Shown: piece by piece, positions 15,921 to 21,598 of the stretch
Position numbering within the stretch: position 1 is the first letter of the stretch
How the letters are laid out: every line of letters begins with the position of its first letter
Notes under the pieces: generated by a model
The model's database searches: none
Told to the model about the DNA's origin: nothing
The model's input: the letters and a program-made list of their open reading frames with translations, nothing else
Source of the DNA: Candidatus Saccharibacteria bacterium UBA6039
GTDB lineage: Bacteria; Patescibacteriota; Saccharimonadia; Saccharimonadales; Saccharimonadaceae
Reading direction: 5' to 3'
NCBI GenBank assembly: GCA_002427805.1
Contig: DIZB01000023.1
Location: 1 to 34,831, forward strand
DNA length: 34,831 nt
Program-made: the position numbers and the translations under genes

Positions 15921-16268
15921 ATGCAAGAAGATCCAAATGAAGTACGTACCGAAACAACTAGTGTGAGTAAACAAAACTACGCTGTCATAAAACTAGTACA
16001 AGTCATCGAATATGTTGCGGGACTTCTTGTCGCGCTGCTGCTCATTCGTTTTGTTTTGGCACTCCTCGGTGCTAATCTCGCCAACCAGTTTGCAAGCTTT
16101 ATCTATAACGTCACCGACCCGATGGTTGCACCGTTTCGAGGGCTGCTACAAGTAAGCCAGTTTCACGCGGGTATTTCTCGCTTTGAAATCGAAACTCTCC
16201 TTACAATTGTTGTCTATGCTCTCATTACATGGGCTGTTACGCGCTTAGTGCTTTTAGCTGCCAAGTAG
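15921..16268 (+). CDS. YggT family membrane protein
   Basis: From ATG 15921 this is 115 aa. The start is fixed by a perfect AGGAGG at 15910-15915, five bases upstream; an in-frame GTG at 15915 lies inside the Shine-Dalgarno and is rejected. After a polar N-terminus come two YggT-type hydrophobic segments (about 25-48 and 88-113), separated by FIYNVTDPMVAPFRGLL, the conserved family block. YggT proteins are implicated in division, osmotic response or cofactor assembly depending on the organism. The gene converges on the HAD hydrolase and overlaps it by 15 bp. Confidence 0.85.
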   Translation: MQEDPNEVRTETTSVSKQNYAVIKLVQVIEYVAGLLVALLLIRFVLALLGANLANQFASFIYNVTDPMVAPFRGLLQVSQFHAGISRFEIETLLTIVVYALITWAVTRLVLLAAK

Positions 16269-16856
16269 TAGTGATTCTACATCACGAATGATTTGCTCTG
16301 AGTTTGTTGCAAGTATCGTCTGAAAACCCATGCGTATGGCGGGGTCAAGAAACGCTTGCTTGTCGTCAATAAAAAGTGATTCTTGGGCAGTAGTGTGCAT
16401 TTTTTGAAGTGCAATTTCGTATATTTCTTGATCTGGTTTACCATAGCCAACTTTACATGAAGCAATAACCTCATCGAACTCGCTATAGTAGCCAGCTTGC
16501 TTGATTAAGTCGTAACTTGGCTCGATGACATTCGTAAATAAAGCTACTTTGATATCTCGTTTTTTAAGATCGTGCACAAGCTTCATGATATTTTCGTCTG
16601 CAACGAGGCCTCGCCATTTCCGAAATTCATCGGACATTGAGTCAGAAATCACAAATCCGTAGTTCTTCCTCAGCTCCTCCCAATATTGCTGGTCTGTTAT
16701 CTGGCCACGAGTAAAGCGAGACATATAGGTCTCAAATATTTCTTTTATTTGATCATCGGTTGCGCCGATACGTTTTAAAAGAGAAGATAAAAAATCGTCA
16801 CCAGGGTCAGGCGCAATCACGCCACCCCAGTCAAAGAAGACAGTTGTTATACTCAT
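16254..16856 (-). CDS. HAD-superfamily hydrolase (subfamily IA-like), starting 5 nt after tRNA-Arg
   Basis: This 200-aa protein has the HAD motifs: nucleophile Asp9 in VFFDWGGVI, motif II Thr108 in LFTNV, motif III Lys140 in YGKPDQEIY and the acidic pair Asp164-Asp165 in LFIDDKQ. A helical cap (about 16-85) fits subfamily IA phosphatases and dehalogenase-like enzymes such as YihX. Asp+2 of the usual DxD is replaced by Gly (DWG), as is common in DLGGV-type members. The substrate is unknown. ATG 16856 lies only five bases after the encoded CCA of the minus-strand tRNA-Arg, and no Shine-Dalgarno exists. The gene must therefore be co-transcribed with the tRNA and released by tRNA 3' processing as a nearly leaderless message. 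Confidence 0.85.
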   Translation of the reverse strand: MSITTVFFDWGGVIAPDPGDDFLSSLLKRIGATDDQIKEIFETYMSRFTRGQITDQQYWEELRKNYGFVISDSMSDEFRKWRGLVADENIMKLVHDLKKRDIKVALFTNVIEPSYDLIKQAGYYSEFDEVIASCKVGYGKPDQEIYEIALQKMHTTAQESLFIDDKQAFLDPAIRMGFQTILATNSEQIIRDVESLLLGS

Positions 16857-16861
16857 AATTT

Positions 16862-16938
16862 TGGTACACCCGGCAAGATTCGAACTTGCGACACCTGGTT
16901 CCGAAGACCAGTGCTCTAATCCGCTGAGCTACGGGTGC
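16862..16938 (-). tRNA. tRNA-Arg (anticodon TCG)
   Basis: The minus strand folds into a full cloverleaf. The acceptor GCACCCG pairs with CGGGTGT (a G-U at position 1-72), the D-arm is GCTC..GAGC, the anticodon stem CTGGT/ACCAG carries loop CTTCGGA (anticodon TCG, reads CGA), and the T-arm contains GTTCGAATC. CCA is encoded. The HAD hydrolase gene begins five bases downstream. Confidence 0.93.
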
Positions 16939-16949
16939 GTAATCTACTT

Positions 16950-16958
16950 ATTATACCA
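16950..16958 (-). promoter_or_regulatory. Promoter of tRNA-Arg and the HAD gene
   Basis: The minus strand reads TGGTATAAT, an extended -10 with perfect TATAAT, 11 bases before the tRNA 5' end. No good -35 is visible. It lies back to back with the tRNA-Lys promoter. Confidence 0.65.
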
Positions 16959-16964
16959 TGCATA

Positions 16965-16993
16965 TTTACATTCTGACCTCTATTTGGTATAGT
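16965..16993 (+). promoter_or_regulatory. Promoter of tRNA-Lys
   Basis: TTTACA (16965-16970), a 17-bp spacer and TGG-TATAGT (-10 at 16988-16993) form a near-consensus promoter. Initiation near 17000 leaves about 22 bases before the tRNA. Confidence 0.7.
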
Positions 16994-17021
16994 TTTGAGA
17001 GTCGTTTTTATGACACGTTAT

Positions 17022-17098
17022 GGGCCAGTAGCTCAGCTGGTTAGAGCACCTGCCTCTTAAGCAGGGTGTCCGGGGTTCAAGTCCCCGCTGGCCCTCCA
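17022..17098 (+). tRNA. tRNA-Lys (anticodon CTT)
   Basis: The acceptor GGGCCAG/CTGGCCC, D-arm GCTC..GAGC, anticodon stem CCTGC/GCAGG with loop CTCTTAA (anticodon CTT, reads AAG) and T-arm CGGGG..CCCCG with GTTCAAGTC form a complete tRNA. The discriminator base is T and CCA is encoded. Its last nine bases plus terminator recur at 18785 and, with changes, at 19930, as expected for an integration target. Confidence 0.93.
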
Positions 17099-17142
17099 AA
17101 TAAAGACATCGACCTTTTCGCTACCGGTCGGTGTTTTTATTT
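17090..17142 (+). repeat. tRNA-Lys 3' end plus terminator, repeat copy 1 (putative attachment site)
   Basis: This 53-bp unit starts in the tRNA-Lys acceptor stem (GGCCCTCCA) and includes the tRNA terminator, in which CATCGACC pairs with GGTCGGTG before a T-run (17107-17138). It is identical, base for base, to 18785-18837 and about 90 percent like 19930-19983. Three copies in one orientation bracket the two Fic genes. Confidence 0.85.
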
Positions 17143-17157
17143 TGATCGATTTGAATG

Positions 17158-17185
17158 ATTAGGACTTAGCGACTATTCACTAGAC
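17158..17185. repeat. Left imperfect inverted repeat of the Fic locus
   Basis: This 28-nt element matches the reverse complement of 20023-20050 at 22 of 28 positions, and all six differences are transitions. Each copy holds an internal dyad (TAGTGA-4 nt-TCACTA in the right copy, with one change in the left). It overlaps the last codon of the first Fic gene. Confidence 0.55.
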
Positions 17186-18286
17186 TTGACGAAGGATATC
17201 AGTATAATTCGGATTTATATATATAAATCTATTTTTTCCTGTCTGTTTGCTTTTCATAACAATATCTTTAGCCTCTAATTCTTGGAGGTACTTCCGTGCC
17301 GTCATGGGGCTGACCCCCACTTCTTCTTCAAATCTCTTTTGTGTAAAGTATACATTTGAAAACAGAAAGTCCACGAGTTCAGAGCTGTAAACAGTAGGTA
17401 AGTCGTCTTTTAGGGTAGTCCTTACCGTATTAATCGCCAAGCGAATTTTCTCTAGAACTTTACACGTATAGAGCGCCTGAACTGTCGTAGCTCTCGTGAT
17501 ATAAAGTACCCACTCTTTCCATTCACCCTTTGATGTAACTGCTCGTAGTTTTTCGTAATACGCATCTCTATGCTCAAGAATGTAGTGACTCATGAATAGC
17601 ACTGGAACTGGTAATCTTTTTTGTTGAGTTAAGTATAAAGGCATTAGCATTCGACCAGTTCTTCCGTTACCATCCGGGAAAGGGTGAATCGCTTCAAACT
17701 GATAGTGGAGAATCGCCATTCGAGCAAATACTTCATGACTTGGAGCATCTTCATTAAAGTATTTTTCGAAGTTAGATAGTAAGTCGCGAATCACTTTTTC
17801 GGTGTCGGGCGGTGTGTAATACACGACTTTCGTGATCGGGTTTGCTAGTTGTGTTCCAGGAAGGTTACGGATGCCTTTTTTTGTAGGCTCTAGTATTTGC
17901 TGAATAGCAATATAATCATTTGTTGCTAGGTATCCCTGTGTAAATACTCTCGTAGCTCCTTCCATCAAGGCCTCCGTATAGTTAAGAGCCTCTTTCTCTG
18001 CGGGAGTTAACTCTCGTTCTTCCTTGATCTTTGCAACATAAACACTATCGTTTGTGGTAATGATATTCTCAATCCCTGAGCTAGACACGGCTTCTGGAAC
18101 AAACAAAGGCGAAAGCAAGTCCATAGTATTATTAATGGTTCGACTATTCATAGTCAGCATAGTTTTCAGCTGTGCAATGGCATCACTCGCTTCGATTGTC
18201 GCTAGCAGTAACTCCTGATCTTTCAGGTCAACACTCGGTGGAAGTAGAGGTAAGTCGTTATATGCAATCTTTGAGTCAAATGTCAT
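17180..18286 (-). CDS. Fic-domain protein 1 with C-terminal winged helix
   Basis: This 368-aa protein carries the full Fic active site HPFPDGNGRTGR (201-212), which in active members transfers AMP to target hydroxyls. An N-terminal inhibitory motif, S70-G-I-E73-N74, follows the (S/T)xxxE(G/N) rule of self-inhibited class II Fic proteins; Glu73 should block ATP gamma-phosphate binding. The C-terminus (about 300-365; FTQKRFEEEVGVSPMTARKYLQEL) is a winged helix-turn-helix, so the protein probably binds DNA. Two inverted-repeat operators with TACTTTATAA arms lie upstream, one over its own -10 box, which fits autorepression. It is the first coding unit after tRNA-Lys and is bracketed by copies 1 and 2 of the tRNA-end repeat. 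Confidence 0.93.
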   Translation of the reverse strand: MTFDSKIAYNDLPLLPPSVDLKDQELLLATIEASDAIAQLKTMLTMNSRTINNTMDLLSPLFVPEAVSSSGIENIITTNDSVYVAKIKEERELTPAEKEALNYTEALMEGATRVFTQGYLATNDYIAIQQILEPTKKGIRNLPGTQLANPITKVVYYTPPDTEKVIRDLLSNFEKYFNEDAPSHEVFARMAILHYQFEAIHPFPDGNGRTGRMLMPLYLTQQKRLPVPVLFMSHYILEHRDAYYEKLRAVTSKGEWKEWVLYITRATTVQALYTCKVLEKIRLAINTVRTTLKDDLPTVYSSELVDFLFSNVYFTQKRFEEEVGVSPMTARKYLQELEAKDIVMKSKQTGKNRFIYINPNYTDILRQV

Positions 18287-18321
18287 AGTACTTTATAATC
18301 CTTTACCTAAATTATAAAGTA
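18287..18321 (-). promoter_or_regulatory. Operator 1 overlapping the Fic1 promoter
   Basis: TACTTTATAA (18289-18298) and TTATAAAGTA (18312-18321) form a 10-bp inverted repeat with a 13-nt spacer. The minus-strand TATAAA or TTATAA that would serve as -10 box (about 18292-18298) lies inside the proximal arm, five to six bases before ATG 18286. A bound protein would block initiation. Confidence 0.65.
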
Positions 18322-18403
18322 AAATGCCTGCAGTGTCTAGCATATATAAAGTTCCTATAAGTCCGAACATGTAGGTCTTTATAGTAATTAGAGAAATACC
18401 GTC

Positions 18404-18442
18404 GAGTACTTTATAAAATATCCACTTTATTATAAAGTACTC
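18404..18442 (-). promoter_or_regulatory. Operator 2 upstream of Fic1
   Basis: GAGTACTTTATAA and TTATAAAGTACTC form a perfect 13-bp inverted repeat with a 13-nt spacer. Its inner ten bases per arm and the spacer length equal operator 1. It lies about 120 bp upstream of the Fic1 start, overlapping the truncated end of the PLD-like fragment. Confidence 0.65.
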
Positions 18443-18650
18443 TATATTTTAAGCATTGCTCATCACGTGTATTCACAATGATACTAACGTTACGTTTACG
18501 TAACCTAGCCAAGATAGGCAATAAGGCGTTCGCGCGTCTCGTCGTGATAAACGGACTCTCTATGATTAATTCACGTCTGCAGTGTCTCAGGTCACGCTTG
18601 AACGCAGCATAAAACGTATCTTGATCGTAGAGTTTGGAAGATTTAAACAT
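18411..18650 (-). pseudogene. N-terminal fragment of a phospholipase D-like protein
   Basis: From ATG 18650 (79 aa; good GGAGG Shine-Dalgarno six bases upstream) the sequence LIIESPFITTRRANALLPILARLRKRNVSIIVNTRD matches the first strands and helix of a PLD-type nuclease or helicase-associated domain. It stops before any HxK catalytic motif. Its last codons are formed by the Fic1 operator 2, so the original 3' part seems to have been replaced when the Fic1 segment joined. Its start overlaps the stop of the small gene at 18643-18804 by eight bases, so the two were once a translationally coupled pair. Confidence 0.6.
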
Positions 18651-18804
18651 CTTTTTCCTCCAAATCTGCAAGGTATACTTCGCCGTTTCGGTATTCCATG
18701 CCCAGTTCAACCAGTTTGACGTATAATGATAATAAGTCGGCAATCAATTCATCATTAGTTTGGTGTTTCAGAAAAGTATACGATGGCCCTCCAAATAAAG
18801 ACAT
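18643..18804 (-). CDS. Small 53-aa protein whose start codon lies inside the tRNA-end repeat
   Basis: This short gene starts MSLFGGPSYTF and ends VYLADLEEKDV. Its first ~7 codons are the complement of the tRNA-Lys 3' end and terminator repeat (copy 2). It is supported as coding because the diverged copy at 19785-19961 keeps the same residues: FGGPxYTFxKH, ELxxDLLSLYxKLVxLGMEY, GGEVYLAEL. Changes between the copies fall mostly as conservative substitutions. I do not recognise the family. It has an AAAAGG ribosome-binding-like stretch and is coupled to the PLD-like fragment. It could be a regulator, an antitoxin-like partner or a remnant of the integrating element. Confidence 0.55.
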   Translation of the reverse strand: MSLFGGPSYTFLKHQTNDELIADLLSLYVKLVELGMEYRNGEVYLADLEEKDV

Positions 18805-18837
18805 CGACCTTTTCGCTACCGGTCGGTGTTTTTATTT
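18785..18837 (+). repeat. tRNA-Lys 3' end plus terminator, repeat copy 2
   Basis: A 53-bp perfect repeat of 17090-17142 lying between the two Fic genes. It also shares CGAACTAA, just beyond the repeat, with copy 3. Its terminator hairpin is intact and may serve transcripts from either side. Confidence 0.85.
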
Positions 18838-18841
18838 CGAA

Positions 18842-19726
18842 CTAACTTTCATGAAAATCGGCATCGATCATCCATTTTTCACGCATTCTAAATGCTGGGA
18901 TTGTACCGCGTTTTGCCTTATTAGCTGCTACATTTCCAGCGACGCTACTTCGTTTGGCCCACTCTGATACGGTTACTATTTTTTTAGCTGAGAGAATGGT
19001 GATGCGCCGGTAGAGAGATTCTATGAGCAGTCCCGCAAATAAACGAGTAAACTCATCGTATTTATCGTTTATACGATAGGAGCCGAAAGCCGGATAATAA
19101 TCAGTCCGTTTGCCTTTATTTGGAATGATAATCGGTGGATAGCCTAGTTCCATGAGTTGCTGGTTAATTATGACTCGTCCAATACGCCCATTGCCGTCAG
19201 GAAAGGGATGGATAGTTTCAAAATCAGCGTGAAACCATGCAATGTTATCTAGAAAATAAAGATCTTTGTTTTTATTATATGTTTTGACTAGTTCATCCAT
19301 AAGTCCTGACACGAAATCTGGATTAGCGCCAATATGTGCACCAACTCGTACCCATTCTTTGTTCCTCCGGAAACGACCAGCCCAATCGTCGCGTATATGG
19401 GTTAACAACATCCTGTGCAGGTTGAGTATTAATTCAATACTAAGCGTTTGGTCTTGATTCTGAAGGAGATGTTCTGTAACACGGGCGAGATTTTTAGCTT
19501 CATAGATTTCACGAATATCGTGATCTTTTTTTACGACATCTCGAAACAGTATATCTTCTGTATCTTCAAGAGTAAGTGTAGAATTCTCGATAGCGTTGGA
19601 GTTGTACACCATCTCGGGAATCTCGGCGATAGCGATATCAAGGATAGCTGAAGCCTTATTTTCAGACAGTTCCCTGTACTGACTTAAGAGATTGGCGATG
19701 CGGGCCTTTGTTACTTGGTTTATCAT
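18842..19726 (-). CDS. Fic-domain protein 2 with C-terminal DNA-binding-like tail
   Basis: This 294-aa protein has the catalytic HPFPDGNGRIGR (173-184), plus an N-terminal inhibitory motif S43-N-A-I-E47-N48 within NSNAIEN, again class II. The region WAGRFRRNKEWVRVGAH (115-131) is the usual flap and beta-hairpin segment. The C-terminus (about 245-294; KIVTVSEWAKRSSVAGNVAANKAKRGTIPAF) looks like an excisionase or winged-helix DNA-binding element. It is only distantly related to Fic1, so this is not a simple tandem duplication. I start it at ATG 19726 because TATAAT (plus 19734-19739) ends seven bases upstream; a 13-residue N-terminal extension from 19765 would precede that promoter. Repeat copies 2 and 3 bracket it. 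Confidence 0.93.
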   Translation of the reverse strand: MINQVTKARIANLLSQYRELSENKASAILDIAIAEIPEMVYNSNAIENSTLTLEDTEDILFRDVVKKDHDIREIYEAKNLARVTEHLLQNQDQTLSIELILNLHRMLLTHIRDDWAGRFRRNKEWVRVGAHIGANPDFVSGLMDELVKTYNKNKDLYFLDNIAWFHADFETIHPFPDGNGRIGRVIINQQLMELGYPPIIIPNKGKRTDYYPAFGSYRINDKYDEFTRLFAGLLIESLYRRITILSAKKIVTVSEWAKRSSVAGNVAANKAKRGTIPAFRMREKWMIDADFHES

Positions 19727-19733
19727 AGTATTA

Positions 19734-19783
19734 ATTATACCGTACTTTACGTGAAAAGTACGCAAATAGTATACTTTTTCACG
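19734..19783 (-). promoter_or_regulatory. Fic2 promoter and inverted-repeat operator
   Basis: The -10 box TATAAT (minus strand) lies at 19734-19739. Just upstream CGTGAAAAGTA (19750-19760) and TACTTTTTCACG (19772-19783) form an inverted repeat with an 11-nt spacer, and a further TACTTTACGTG half-site lies at 19743-19753. The TACTTT core is shared with the Fic1 operators. Confidence 0.6.
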
Positions 19784-19784
19784 A

Positions 19785-19961
19785 TTACTTGTCTTTATCT
19801 ACTTTCAATTCTGCGAGGTAAACCTCACCACCTATATACTCCATACCAAGACCGACTAATTTTGCATACAGTGACAACAAATCTGTGGCGAGTTCATTAA
19901 ATGAATGGTGTTTCGGAAAAGTATATGCTGGTCCTCCAAAATAAGAACATCGACCTTTCCG
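19785..19961 (-). pseudogene. Broken second copy of the small FGGP gene
   Basis: Minus-strand frame FGGPAYTFPKH...GGEVYLAELKVDKDK, ending TAA at 19785-19787, is clearly homologous to the 53-aa gene at 18643-18804. One extra base within repeat copy 3 puts the ATG equivalent out of frame, and the in-frame extension meets a stop at about 19962. It therefore has no start codon and is probably a remnant. It lies immediately upstream of the Fic2 operator, mirroring the arrangement at Fic1. Confidence 0.6.
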
Positions 19962-19983
19962 CTACCGGTCGGTGTTTTTATTT
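19930..19983 (+). repeat. tRNA-Lys 3' end plus terminator, diverged repeat copy 3
   Basis: Aligned with copies 1 and 2 it shows GGTCCTCCA in place of GGCCCTCCA, one added base after CTCCAAA and one T-to-C change in the terminator loop. The terminator stem is intact. It closes the second Fic unit on the right. Confidence 0.75.
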
Positions 19984-20022
19984 CGAACTAATTTTAAGTT
20001 TTCGATATTCGCGCCAACACAA

Positions 20023-20050
20023 GTTTAGTGAATAATCACTAGATCCTAAC
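20023..20050. repeat. Right imperfect inverted repeat of the Fic locus
   Basis: This element mirrors 17158-17185 (22 of 28 matches in inverted orientation) and contains TAGTGA-4 nt-TCACTA read on the minus strand. It lies eight bases beyond the 3' end of the replication-relaxation gene. Confidence 0.55.
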
Positions 20051-20057
20051 CGAGTTT

Positions 20058-20840
20058 TCAGGGGAGTTTTAAGGGCAAAGCATGATACTCCAATTCCTCA
20101 TCCTCGAGATTAGTCTCCACAGGTATCAGCCAGATCTTCTTCTCTCCACTGAGTAACCTCTCTGTGGTTGTTACAAACACCTCGAAATCTGCATAGAGTT
20201 CTTCCGTAAACTGTACAAGACGTCTCTCTGTGCTTGTATTACCAGCGACCAGTAAAAGATGTGGGTAGATAGTTTCTGACTCGTCTGCGGCCACATCGTG
20301 CTGGTTAATGCGTCTTCTTAGCCTCCAACTCGCAGTGAAGGCTGGAAAGTAATCCAGCAGGTAGTCGGGCGTGGTGTCGGACTTACCGCGTAGTAGTAGG
20401 TGCGGTGTCAGTTGGACGTACGCATTGTGTTTAAGCTGGTATTTGGTATAAATCCCGAATGACTCCGTGTAGCTACTTTTGAGCGTAGTGGCGAACTTCG
20501 CGTAGAGCAGTTGTTCGTCAATCTGCTCTTCTGTGAAGTTCCGGCTTTTATAATGAAGCTGCGTACGCTCGATACCTCGTGCTTTCAAGAACCGAATGCC
20601 AGCTGGTGCTAAACAATACGTTGCTGGCCTTGTACGCAGCCTAAACGAACTATCATATTGCTTTGCTACATATCCTTGATCAATAAGTACTGACAATCTC
20701 TCATATATCGTTGATCTATCTTTTTGTAATAACACTGCTAATAAATCACTAGTTAAAAATCGATACTTATGCAAATACAACAATATGTCTACTTGAGACT
20801 GGGAAATACTATATCTTCGTTTGGGCTCTACTCTACGCAT
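20058..20840 (-). CDS. Replication-relaxation-like protein (plasmid/ICE type)
   Basis: This 260-aa protein opens with a winged helix-turn-helix (about 12-75; VDILLYLHKYRFLTSDLLAVLLQKDRSTIYERLSVLIDQGYV), then a LAPAGIRFLKARG segment and a nuclease-like alpha/beta region (PDYLLDYF about 158-165) ending in an acidic tail. This matches the Replic_Relax (PF13814) pattern known from plasmids and integrative elements, where it is thought to act in replication or mobilisation. Its presence beside the tRNA-Lys repeats supports a mobile origin for the locus. It is oriented like the Fic genes. No relaxase, Rep or integrase gene is in the window, so any element here is incomplete. The PF assignment is from pattern recognition and is moderately sure. 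Confidence 0.6.
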   Translation of the reverse strand: MRRVEPKRRYSISQSQVDILLYLHKYRFLTSDLLAVLLQKDRSTIYERLSVLIDQGYVAKQYDSSFRLRTRPATYCLAPAGIRFLKARGIERTQLHYKSRNFTEEQIDEQLLYAKFATTLKSSYTESFGIYTKYQLKHNAYVQLTPHLLLRGKSDTTPDYLLDYFPAFTASWRLRRRINQHDVAADESETIYPHLLLVAGNTSTERRLVQFTEELYADFEVFVTTTERLLSGEKKIWLIPVETNLEDEELEYHALPLKLP

Positions 20841-21008
20841 CTACACACCTACTTTCTGTGCCTTATATGTATATATAAAGGAGGGAGAGAAAAAATAAAA
20901 GAGCTAACAGAGGTTAAAATAAAAAAAGTAGCATATATCGTTAGTGGGGATTTTAATAGTAAAAAAGTAACAAAAAACTATTGTACTATTGTAGTTTTTC
21001 GATATTTA
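20841..21008. other. AT-rich gap upstream of the replication-relaxation gene
   Basis: No gene is supported. It contains a hairpin, AAAAACTA with TAGTTTTT (about 20972-20998), and an A-rich stretch with GGAGGGAG at 20880-20887 that leads to no long ORF on the plus strand. It probably holds the minus-strand promoter of the replication-relaxation gene. Confidence 0.4.
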
Positions 21009-21060
21009 CGCCAAATAAAAAACACCCTTCGACGCTTGACGAGAGTGTTTTTATTTGGCG
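21009..21060. terminator. Bidirectional terminator at the end of the MarR gene
   Basis: CGCCAAATAAAAA with CAC pairs with GTGTTTTTATTTGGCG, one base bulged. The right arm contains the MarR stop codon. T-runs lie on both strands. Confidence 0.75.
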
Positions 21061-21488
21061 TAAAACGTGTTGTGGGAAAGTTTGATGATTACCTTGCGAA
21101 AGGCTGCAAGTTCGTCTTGTGATAAGTCGTGCAGCATCACGTCATCTATTTGGATAAAGGCTTCTATGAGTAACTTTTGTAGCGTGATACCTTTTTGAGT
21201 AAGAAGCACAATCTTCACGCGGCGGTCAGAGGGTAGCTCGCTACGGATGGCTAAGCCTTTTTCCTCTAAGCCATCAATAATGCCAGTGATGTTTGAGGCG
21301 TCACAGTTATAGAGCTTTTGAAAGGCATTCATAGGCTTAGGAACATCGAGATCAATCAGCACGATAGTAATCGCTTGTAGGGGCGTCAAATCGTATTCTT
21401 TGCCAACTGCCATCAGTCCTTGTTTAGACGTCATTAAAAATTCAAGCAGGCTAGCGTGAAATAGTGACAGGGATGGAGAATTACTCAT
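21051..21488 (-). CDS. MarR-family transcriptional regulator
   Basis: This 145-aa protein has the MarR winged helix: a dimerisation helix at the N-terminus, LTPLQAITIVLI (about 34-45), NCDASNITGIIDGLEEKGLAIR (about 60-81) as recognition helix and the wing SDRRVKIVLLTQKG (about 86-99). MarR proteins repress drug-efflux genes and release DNA on binding small ligands. It is transcribed divergently from a DHA2 efflux pump 110 bp away; the gap holds repeated TTGACA/TGTCAA half-sites that overlap the pump promoter, so it most likely controls both. The GNAT- or kinase-type fusions seen in some MarR proteins are absent. Confidence 0.9.
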   Translation of the reverse strand: MSNSPSLSLFHASLLEFLMTSKQGLMAVGKEYDLTPLQAITIVLIDLDVPKPMNAFQKLYNCDASNITGIIDGLEEKGLAIRSELPSDRRVKIVLLTQKGITLQKLLIEAFIQIDDVMLHDLSQDELAAFRKVIIKLSHNTFYAK

Positions 21489-21510
21489 GGGCCAGTTTCC
21501 TTAAAAATAC

Positions 21511-21540
21511 TTGACATTGTCAACAATTGACATTTATAAT
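21511..21540 (+). promoter_or_regulatory. MFS pump promoter with MarR-type operator
   Basis: TTGACA (21511-21516), an 18-bp spacer and TATAAT (21535-21540) make a near-consensus promoter. TTGAC-ATT-GTCAA (21511-21523) is a perfect dyad, and another TTGACA follows at 21527-21532. This is the expected place for the divergent MarR protein to bind. Confidence 0.7.
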
Positions 21541-21598
21541 GAACGTAATACCATTTTACAATATTAATTTATTAGATACAAACAAAGGGAGATTTTTC

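Noticed and set aside
17143..20840. A complete integrative element with its own integrase
   Set aside because: Only Fic genes, fragments and a replication-relaxation-like protein are present. No recombinase, transposase or relaxase motif was found in any frame.
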